From assembly GCA_007134175.1 (NCBI GenBank), contig SLLF01000220.1, forward strand, positions 1-17,717: a stretch of DNA of 17,717 nucleotides, given 5' to 3'. Numbering within the stretch: the first letter of the stretch is position 1; each line of letters opens with the position of its first letter. The notes below the pieces were generated by a model. That model did not search any database and had not been told where the DNA came from. It saw only the letters and a program-made list of their open reading frames with translations. This document shows, piece after piece, positions 11,422 to 17,175 of this stretch. The DNA is from Kiritimatiellia bacterium (GTDB taxonomy: Bacteria > Verrucomicrobiota > Kiritimatiellia > SLAD01). Position numbers and translations under genes: made by a program.

Positions 11422-12825
11422 GTGGATGCCTTCAGTCCCAATTCCGCGCCGCAGGTGCCCCGTGCGGTCGCGCTGGTCGGTCGTCCTAATGTAGGAAAAT
11501 CCGCCCTGTTCAACCGGTTGGTGGGTCGGCGGCTCTCCATTGTGCACGAGGAGAGCGGCGTGACGCGCGACCGGGTGACGGCGGAGGCACGGTGGCAGGG
11601 ATCGCGTTTCGAGGTGATCGACACGGGGGGGCTGCAGCCATTGCCGCAGGCGACCACTACACCTGATCGAATCACCGAGGGGATCACCCAGCAAGTGGAA
11701 ACGGCGATCGCGGAAGCAGCGGTTATACTGTTGGTGGTGGATATCACGGCCGGTCTTCAATCGCTTGATCATGCGGTGGCAGATCGTCTGCGCCTGACGG
11801 AGCGCCCCGTCCACGTATTGGCCAACAAGGCAGACCACGCGGGACTGGACAGCTTGAGCGCGGATTTTGCCGCGCTGGGCTTTCCGGTGCATCCCGTATC
11901 CGCCCTGCACAATCGCGGGATAGCGGACGTGTGCCAGGCGGTGGTGCCCGTGTTGCCGCAGGTCGTGCTGGACGCCGCTGCGCCGCCCTTGCAAGTCGCC
12001 ATCGTGGGCCGTCCCAATGTCGGCAAGTCTTCCTATATCAATCGATTGTTGCGCAGTGATCGGGTTATCGTTTCGGCGGTGCCGGGCACGACCCGCGACA
12101 GTATCGCCATTCCCTTTGCGATCGGCCATGGCCCGCAAGCGCGCGCCTACACGTTGATCGACACGGCTGGACTGCGACGCAAAGGAAAGATCAAGGATAC
12201 GGTTGAACGGTTCAGCTTGATGCGTACGGAGAAGAGCATCGCGCGGGCCGATGTGGTGTTGATGTTACTGGATGCCCGCCAGGGGCCCACTGCTATGGAC
12301 AAACAAATTGCCGCGCGCGTGATCGAGGCCCGGCGCGGCATGGTGATCGGGGTGAACAAATGGGATCTGGCGCAAGACGGAGGCGTGACGCAGCGGGCCT
12401 ACACGCGCGCGTTGGCGGACGCCCTGCCGTTTCTGGGGTTTGTGCCGGTGGTCTACCTATCGGCCCAATCCGGTTACAATGTCCGGTGCAGTATCGACGT
12501 GATCGACCGGGTGGCGGCGCAGATCGACACCCGGCTGGGCACGGGCGTGTTGAACCGGGTGTTGCAGGAGGCGTTTGCACGGCGGCCACCACCACTAAAG
12601 GGCGGACGTCGCTTCAAATGCTACTACGCCACCCAGGTGAGTACGCGGCCGATCAGCATCCGTTGCTTCGTAAACGCCCCCCGCTTGTTGCCCGAACCAT
12701 ACCGCCACTATTTGGTACGGGTACTGCGCGAGGCGTTCGGGTTGGAAGGGGCCCCGATTGACCTGCAACTGAGGGGCAAGCCCGGGCTGCGGGCCACTGG
12801 CGCGGCATTCTCCCGTAACGAATAA
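11422..12825 (+). CDS. der: Ribosome-assembly GTPase Der (EngA)
   Basis: This essential tandem GTPase acts in 50S ribosomal subunit maturation. The 467 residues hold two G domains. The first has GRPNVGKS at 20-27, DTGGL for G3 and NKAD for G4. The second has GRPNVGKS at 196-203, PGTTRDS, DTAGLRRKGKIKD and NKWDL. A KH-like C-terminal domain follows and ends KPGLRATGAAFSRNE. Length is close to E. coli Der (490). The start is GTG at 11422, directly after the pgsA TAG with no spacer, preceded by GAGG (11410-11413); no ATG lies in a suitable place before the first G1 motif. Translation is therefore probably coupled to pgsA. The gene ends in tandem in-frame stops (TAA TGA, 12823-12828). Confidence 0.96.
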   Translation: MDAFSPNSAPQVPRAVALVGRPNVGKSALFNRLVGRRLSIVHEESGVTRDRVTAEARWQGSRFEVIDTGGLQPLPQATTTPDRITEGITQQVETAIAEAAVILLVVDITAGLQSLDHAVADRLRLTERPVHVLANKADHAGLDSLSADFAALGFPVHPVSALHNRGIADVCQAVVPVLPQVVLDAAAPPLQVAIVGRPNVGKSSYINRLLRSDRVIVSAVPGTTRDSIAIPFAIGHGPQARAYTLIDTAGLRRKGKIKDTVERFSLMRTEKSIARADVVLMLLDARQGPTAMDKQIAARVIEARRGMVIGVNKWDLAQDGGVTQRAYTRALADALPFLGFVPVVYLSAQSGYNVRCSIDVIDRVAAQIDTRLGTGVLNRVLQEAFARRPPPLKGGRRFKCYYATQVSTRPISIRCFVNAPRLLPEPYRHYLVRVLREAFGLEGAPIDLQLRGKPGLRATGAAFSRNE

Positions 12826-12828
12826 TGA

Positions 12829-12874
12829 ACACGAATCGCATATGGCTGTCTCAACTCGCGAGGAGGATTCGTGT
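12829..12874. repeat. Inverted repeat between der and the HTH gene
   Basis: ACACGAATC (12829-12837) and GATTCGTGT (12866-12874) are perfect 9-base inverted arms around a 28-base spacer, beginning 3 bases after the der stop codon. The spacer includes the palindrome CTCGCGAG (12855-12862). No T-tract follows, so an intrinsic terminator is unlikely. It could be an RNA hairpin protecting the der mRNA end, or an operator for the neighbouring regulator. The rest of the 12826-12995 gap holds one small hairpin (CAACC/GGTTG, about 12892-12911) and no recognised promoter. Confidence 0.5.
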
Positions 12875-12995
12875 GTCGTTCCAGGCGGCGGCAACCGTTT
12901 TGATGGTTGGCTGTTGAGGGATCGGTTGCGCGGTGTGCGGGGCAAGCGCTTGGTTCGTGCCGGGCGTGTAACAACAAACAGAGAAAGGCGTTACC

Positions 12996-13493
12996 ATGAG
13001 GTTATTTATCGAGACGTTGATTCATTTACTGGAAGAGCAGCGGATGTCCCAGACCGAACTGGTCGACCGTTGTAACAAGAACGGAGCGAAGGACGGGCTG
13101 CAGATTTCAAAAGGTGCGGTCAGTAATTACAAGCAGGGCCGTTTCCCCGAACCGTCCTATGCGGCGTTACTGATCCGCAACGCGTCCAGGGATCCCGTCA
13201 AGCGCAACGAGCTTACCGCCGCCTACTTACGGGATATCCAGGAGGAGCTGGGCGTGGGCCACGGGGAAATCGATGTAGTGAATTTGCGGACGAAAAAGGT
13301 CAACGAGTTGCAAGCACTGCCTGAAATTCTGAGAAAACAGTTGGCTGTGCTGGGCCAGGCTGCGGTCAAGGTGGGGGAATTCCGGCATATGGTGGACAAA
13401 CTCAGCAAATTGGCGAAGTACCACCTCAACCCGCCGGCTCCCAAGGTCCCGGTGCGGGGCTTGCGAAAGTCAAGCCGACGCAAAAGGGGCTGA
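12996..13493 (+). CDS. Lone XRE-like helix-turn-helix protein
   Basis: This is a 165-residue putative DNA-binding protein. An N-terminal helix (LFIETLIHLLEEQ) leads into an XRE/lambda-repressor-like HTH: SQTELVDRC (18-26) as scaffold helix, then SKGAVSNYKQGR (38-49) as recognition helix and turn, and PSYAALLIRNA as the following helix. The segment between the helices (about 27-37, NKNGAKDGLQI) is longer than usual. The middle (about 70-135) is helical and probably dimerises, and the tail is very basic (GLRKSSRRKRG). There is no enzymatic or ligand domain. GAGAAAGG (12981-12988) lies 7 bases before the ATG. It stands alone between der and hisB, with an inverted repeat on each side. Target and function are unknown; autoregulation or control of hisB are guesses. 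Confidence 0.85.
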   Translation: MRLFIETLIHLLEEQRMSQTELVDRCNKNGAKDGLQISKGAVSNYKQGRFPEPSYAALLIRNASRDPVKRNELTAAYLRDIQEELGVGHGEIDVVNLRTKKVNELQALPEILRKQLAVLGQAAVKVGEFRHMVDKLSKLAKYHLNPPAPKVPVRGLRKSSRRKRG

Positions 13494-13529
13494 ACGCACC
13501 CTGGCAGTCATTTGTATTAAGGCCTGCCA

Positions 13530-13612
13530 CGCCCTAACGGGCGCGGCTACTGCTCTTCACCGGTGCGCAAATTCATCGGTAGCCGCAGCCGTTGGGCGGT
13601 GGACATTACCGC
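13530..13612. repeat. Long imperfect inverted repeat with competing hairpins, upstream of hisB
   Basis: The arms 13530-13550 and 13579-13598 can form about 18 base pairs: GCGGCTAC with GTAGCCGC (8 pairs), a 2x2 internal loop, AACGG with CCGTT (5 pairs), a bulged T at 13535, and CGCCC with GGGCG (5 pairs). The loop is 28 bases (13551-13578). The 5' arm can alternatively fold on itself as CGCCC-TAAC-GGGCG (13530-13543), and the 3' end can pair GCGGT (13596-13600) with ACCGC (13608-13612). The long stem and the small hairpins are therefore mutually exclusive. It starts 37 bases after the HTH stop and ends 24 bases before the hisB start. Possible roles are an RNA leader element for the his operon, an operator, or an integron attC-like site. 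None is proven. Confidence 0.6.
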
Positions 13613-13635
13613 TGGCGAGCGCTGAAGAGGCCACA

Positions 13636-14298
13636 ATGAGAATAGCTGATGGCTGCGCCCCGACACTTGACGCTGCCGCGGCGCTCTGGCACGCTGAGGC
13701 CATGAAACCACGGCAAGCGGAAATTAACCGGGATACCACCGAAACCCGCATCCAGGGCAAGCTGGTGTTGGACGGGGAGGGGATGTACGACATAGAGACG
13801 GGTATCCCTTTTTTCAACCACATGCTGGAGCTTTTAACCAAGCATGCGCTCTTTGATTGCACGCTGCGGGCGGCAGGCGATCTGGACGTAGACTACCACC
13901 ATACGGTGGAAGATACGGGCTTGGTGCTGGGCAAGGCTCTCGCGAAAGCGCTGGGCGACCGCCGCGGCATCGCCCGCTATGGATATAGCTTACTGCCAAT
14001 GGACGATGCCCTGGCCCAGGTCGCAGTGGATCTGGGCGGACGCCCGTTTCTGGTCTATAAAATCGCTAATCGTAAACGTAAAATACGCGATTTTGACCTG
14101 CATATCCTGGAACATTTCTTCCGCTCCTTCTGCGATCAGGCCCGGATCAACCTGCACATCGTGCAACCGTACGGCGACGATGTGCACCACGCCTATGAAG
14201 CGGTCTTCAAGGGTGTGGCCCGCGCGTTGTACATGGCTTGCGCCCGTGACCCGCGTGTGAAAGGGGTCCCGTCCAGCAAGGAACTGATCGAAGGTTGA
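13636..14298 (+). CDS. hisB: Imidazoleglycerol-phosphate dehydratase
   Basis: This enzyme converts imidazole glycerol phosphate to imidazole acetol phosphate in histidine synthesis. It is the single-function form, without the phosphatase domain of E. coli HisB. Counted from the ATG at 13702, conserved parts are RDTTETRI (10-17), TGIPFFNHMLE (33-43), DYHHTVEDTG (64-73) and, later, DLHILEHFF and GDDVHHAYEAVFK; the paired histidines and glutamates bind the two Mn2+ ions. The start is uncertain. GAAGAGG (13624-13630) lies 5 bases before ATG 13636, giving 220 residues with a 22-residue extension not expected in the family. ATG 13702 gives the usual 198 residues but has GAGG only 2 bases upstream. 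The stop overlaps the hisH TTG start by 3 of 4 bases. Confidence 0.95.
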   Translation: MRIADGCAPTLDAAAALWHAEAMKPRQAEINRDTTETRIQGKLVLDGEGMYDIETGIPFFNHMLELLTKHALFDCTLRAAGDLDVDYHHTVEDTGLVLGKALAKALGDRRGIARYGYSLLPMDDALAQVAVDLGGRPFLVYKIANRKRKIRDFDLHILEHFFRSFCDQARINLHIVQPYGDDVHHAYEAVFKGVARALYMACARDPRVKGVPSSKELIEG

Positions 14299-14951
14299 AG
14301 ATCGGCATCATAGACTACGGCATGGGCAATTTGGGCAGCGTGGTCAACGCCTGCCGCTTCCTGCAATTACCGGCCGCTATTGTGCATGATCCGCTGGCCT
14401 TGGACGATTGCACGGCGGTTATCCTGCCGGGCGTGGGTGCCTTTGGCGATTGCATGGCCCACTTGCAGGACCACGGTTTTGTCGAGCCGTTGCGCGCTTG
14501 GATTGCGGACGACCGGCCGTTTCTGGGGATTTGCCTGGGCTTGCAGGTGTTGTTCAGCGGCAGCGAGGAGTCGCCGGGCGTGGAAGGCTTGGCGATCTTC
14601 CCCGAAAGGGTGTGCCGTTTCCAGCTGCCGTCAGAATATAAAGTACCGCACATCGGCTGGAGCCGCGTCCATCAAGCACAGCCCGATTGCCCGCTGTTTG
14701 CCGGGGTGCCGGACGATAGTTACTTCTACTTTGTCCACTCCTACTGTGCCGCGCCGCAGCTCGATCATAGCGCGGGCGTGACCCGGTACGGGACGGACTT
14801 TACGGCCGCCTGCTGGCGCGGGGAATTGATGGCGGTGCAATTCCACCCGGAAAAAAGTCAGCGCCATGGTCTACGGATGTTGCACAATTTTGCCCATCGC
14901 TTGAAAACAGGAGAACCGCCCGATGGCCTTGACGATTCTGCCGGCAATTGA
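14295..14951 (+). CDS. hisH: Imidazole glycerol phosphate synthase, glutamine amidotransferase subunit
   Basis: HisH hydrolyses glutamine and passes ammonia to HisF, which makes imidazole glycerol phosphate and AICAR. The 218 residues form a class I amidotransferase: KIGIIDYGMGNLGSV at the N-terminus, the nucleophile C80 in GICLGLQ, the oxyanion segment PGVGAFGD (45-52), and the catalytic pair H184 and E186 in QFHPEKSQ. The start must be the TTG at 14295, since the conserved N-terminus follows directly and the next ATG would remove the first strand. TTGA overlaps the hisB stop, so translation is probably coupled and lacks a strong site of its own. The C-terminal tail (about 10 residues after the domain) overlaps the hisA start by 29 bases. 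HisF, its obligate partner, is not in this window. Confidence 0.95.
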   Translation: MKIGIIDYGMGNLGSVVNACRFLQLPAAIVHDPLALDDCTAVILPGVGAFGDCMAHLQDHGFVEPLRAWIADDRPFLGICLGLQVLFSGSEESPGVEGLAIFPERVCRFQLPSEYKVPHIGWSRVHQAQPDCPLFAGVPDDSYFYFVHSYCAAPQLDHSAGVTRYGTDFTAACWRGELMAVQFHPEKSQRHGLRMLHNFAHRLKTGEPPDGLDDSAGN

Positions 14952-15651
14952 TCTGAAAGATGGAGAATGCGTTCGCTTACAACAGGGGCGGGCCGACGCG
15001 GTTACCGTGTATGGCGCTGATCCGGTTGAAATGGCACGACACTGGCAAGCCGAGGGTGGTGACTATCTGCATGTGGTCGATTTGGACGGTGCCTTTGCGG
15101 GTGTACCGAAACATACGGCCATCATCCGCCGCATTGTACAGGCCGTTGATATTCCCGTGGAGGTAGGCGGCGGCTTGCGCACCACGGCGGCCTTGGACGA
15201 GCTGCTGGCCACCGGGGCGGACCGGGTAATCGTGGGGACCCGTGCCTGCGACGAACCGGCGGTGTTGCAGGATTGGGTCCAGCGGTTCGGTTCACGGTTG
15301 GCCGTTGGGATCGATGCCCGTGATGGGCACGTTCAGACAAAAGGTTGGACCGAGACCTCAACCACGCGCGCGGTCGATTTGGCCGCGCAGATGCAGGCCT
15401 GGGGCGTGGCGACCATCATCTATACCGACACCGCCCGCGACGGTATGTTGCACGGCGTCAATGCGGCGGCGTTGAAGGAAATGTGCGCGGCTGTCACGCA
15501 GACGCAGGTCATTGCCTCGGGTGGCGTGAGTTCCGTGACCGACATCCGTGACTTGGCGGCACTGCAGCAACCCAACCTGGCAGGTGCCATTGTCGGCAAG
15601 GCCTTATACGAAAAACAGGTGACCATCAGCGCCTTGAAGGAAGCGACATGA
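14923..15651 (+). CDS. hisA: Phosphoribosylformimino-AICAR ribotide isomerase (ProFAR isomerase)
   Basis: HisA performs the Amadori rearrangement of ProFAR to PRFAR, the substrate of HisF-HisH. The 242 residues are a complete (beta/alpha)8 barrel. The general base D10 is in LPAIDLKDG; the phosphate-binding VEVGGGLRT and IASGGVSS segments are present; D131 lies in VGIDARDG; and the second catalytic aspartate D169 lies in YTDTARDGM. AGGAG (14909-14913), inside hisH, is 9 bases before the ATG. The ATGA at 15648-15651 is both the start of the next gene and the stop of hisA. HisF is the paralogous barrel, but the TDTARDG and ID-LKDGECVRL segments fit HisA. The reactions of HisA and HisB bracket the HisH-HisF step. 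Confidence 0.95.
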   Translation: MALTILPAIDLKDGECVRLQQGRADAVTVYGADPVEMARHWQAEGGDYLHVVDLDGAFAGVPKHTAIIRRIVQAVDIPVEVGGGLRTTAALDELLATGADRVIVGTRACDEPAVLQDWVQRFGSRLAVGIDARDGHVQTKGWTETSTTRAVDLAAQMQAWGVATIIYTDTARDGMLHGVNAAALKEMCAAVTQTQVIASGGVSSVTDIRDLAALQQPNLAGAIVGKALYEKQVTISALKEAT

Positions 15652-16937
15652 ATCTCGATTATCAGGAAACGACCCTCGACAACGGCGTACGCGTCCTGAC
15701 GGCGCACATGCCGCAGGTCTTCAGCGCCGCCTGCGGCGTATGGGTCGGCGTGGGCGGTCGTTATGAGGGTAAGCGCCAGTCGGGCACGAGCCACTTTATC
15801 GAGCATCTGTTGTTCAAGGGAACCGCCAAACGTTCGGCGCGCGCCATTTCCCAGGCCATCGAAGGGAGGGGGGGCTATTTCAACGCCTTTACCCAGGAGG
15901 AATCGACCTGCTACTACGCCCGTATTGGCGCGCCGCACATCTGGAAGGCCGTTGATATCCTGACCGATATGTATCGCGCGCCGCGCCTGGCACCGGCGGA
16001 TGTGGACCGCGAGCGCGGGGTAATTATCGAAGAGATTATGATGTACCGGGACCAGCCTAGCCAGTTGGTCCAAGACCATTTGGGCGAGCTGCTTTGGCCG
16101 GGGCACCCGTTGGGGCGTCCGTTAATCGGCACGCCGCAGAACATTGCCCGCATGACCCGCGACGAGATCATCGCCTTCAAGGCGCGCAAATATGTCGGGG
16201 CCAATACCCGGGTGGCTATTGCAGGCCGCGTGGAACACGCGGCCTGCGTCGATGCCGTGGGCCAAGCGTTGCAGGATTTGCCGCGCGGCCCCGCGCCGCG
16301 TTGCCGTAAAGTCGCGGACGACTTGTCGCCCGTCCCCTGCCTGGTGCAGCAGAAGGAAATTGAGCAGACGCATCTGGCCATGGGGTTCCGTTGTTTTGGC
16401 CGACACGATACGCGCCGCTTCACCGGGAAATTGCTGAGCGTGCTGCTGGGCGAAAACATGAGCTCGCGCCTGTTCCAGGTGGTACGCGAGAAGAACGGGT
16501 TGGCCTATTCCGTTCATAGCGGCTTGCATCTGTTTGATGAAACAGGAGCCCTGATCATCAGTGCCGGACTTGAACGAGCCCGCACCGGCAAAGCGTTGCA
16601 ATTGATCACGGGGGAGCTCGGTCGGCTTGCCACCCGTCCGGTGGGTGCGCGTGAATTGAAGCGGGCCAAGGATTACGCGATTGGACAACTGCAGATCGGT
16701 CTCGAAAGCACCATCAACCAGATGATGTGGATCGGGGAAAACAACATTTCATTTGGCCGGTTGATTCAGCCGGAGACGGTCATACATGAGCTGCAAGCGG
16801 TCACGGCGGAAGATATTCAGCGCCTGGCGGCAAGCTGGTTCCGGCGCAAGCAGGCCAGTGTGGCGCTGATTACCCCCAATCCCGCTGACCGGCAACAAAA
16901 GGAAATTGAGAGCGCCCTACGCAACCTCCCGGCATAA
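15648..16937 (+). CDS. M16-family zinc peptidase (processing-peptidase-like)
   Basis: This is a 429-residue inverzincin related to the beta subunit of mitochondrial processing peptidase and to bacterial PqqL/YmxG-type enzymes. The zinc site is intact: HFIEH at 49-53 (H49, E52, H53) and the third ligand E129 exactly 76 residues after H53, in VIIEEIMMYRD. GRGGYFNAFTQEESTCY (73-89) forms the substrate-strand region. The second, inactive M16 half (about 190-420) carries REKNGLAYSVHSGL. There is no signal peptide or membrane segment, so it is predicted cytoplasmic. Its ATG overlaps the hisA stop (ATGA), and it has no Shine-Dalgarno clearly its own. It is probably the last gene of the hisBHA transcript; a functional link to histidine synthesis is not evident. 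The substrate is unknown. Confidence 0.93.
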   Translation: MNLDYQETTLDNGVRVLTAHMPQVFSAACGVWVGVGGRYEGKRQSGTSHFIEHLLFKGTAKRSARAISQAIEGRGGYFNAFTQEESTCYYARIGAPHIWKAVDILTDMYRAPRLAPADVDRERGVIIEEIMMYRDQPSQLVQDHLGELLWPGHPLGRPLIGTPQNIARMTRDEIIAFKARKYVGANTRVAIAGRVEHAACVDAVGQALQDLPRGPAPRCRKVADDLSPVPCLVQQKEIEQTHLAMGFRCFGRHDTRRFTGKLLSVLLGENMSSRLFQVVREKNGLAYSVHSGLHLFDETGALIISAGLERARTGKALQLITGELGRLATRPVGARELKRAKDYAIGQLQIGLESTINQMMWIGENNISFGRLIQPETVIHELQAVTAEDIQRLAASWFRRKQASVALITPNPADRQQKEIESALRNLPA

Positions 16938-17077
16938 CCGGCTGCGGGTTGGTGATGTGAAAAGGAGATTGAGTAGCTCGCGTGGACGGATCCCCGTTCA
17001 CAGGATTGCTGCAATGATTGACCGCCCCCGGAAACGAAACGGCATCCATGAACGTACAACCCGTAAGATCCAGAATA

Positions 17078-17120
17078 GGGGTATCCCCGATTGACGCGCC
17101 GCGGAGGGGATGGCTAGGCT
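17078..17120 (+). promoter_or_regulatory. Candidate promoter and palindrome upstream of the aldo/keto reductase gene
   Basis: The 238-base gap 16938-17175 has no convincing gene. It contains GGGGTATCCCC (17078-17088), a short palindrome that could be an operator half or hairpin. Two bases later lies TTGACG (17091-17096, five of six -35 matches) with TAGGCT (17115-17120, three of six) after 18 bases. The poor -10 box resembles the TAGCCT found before the tRNA-Lys gene. No intrinsic terminator for the M16 gene is visible after 16937. Confidence 0.3.
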
Positions 17121-17175
17121 GCCTGTTGAATATGCAGCTTTCGCGCACCGCAACGGTAACAGGGGAGGAAGACGA

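Noticed and set aside
10966..12138. Minus-strand frame of 390 codons opposite pgsA and der
   Set aside because: Antisense shadow with low-complexity Arg/Gln/His composition; both sense genes have full family motifs.
12842..13075. Plus-strand frame of 77 codons before the HTH gene
   Set aside because: It runs into the HTH gene in another frame, has no Shine-Dalgarno at its ATG, and its composition is Arg/Gly-rich without motif.
13494..13635. Classical histidine attenuator or T-box before hisB
   Set aside because: I find no peptide with consecutive His codons, no intrinsic terminator with a T-tract, and no T-box consensus.
16906..17094. Small plus-strand frame across the end of the M16 gene and the following gap
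   Set aside because: It begins inside the peptidase gene with a TTG, has no ribosome site and reads as basic low-complexity sequence.
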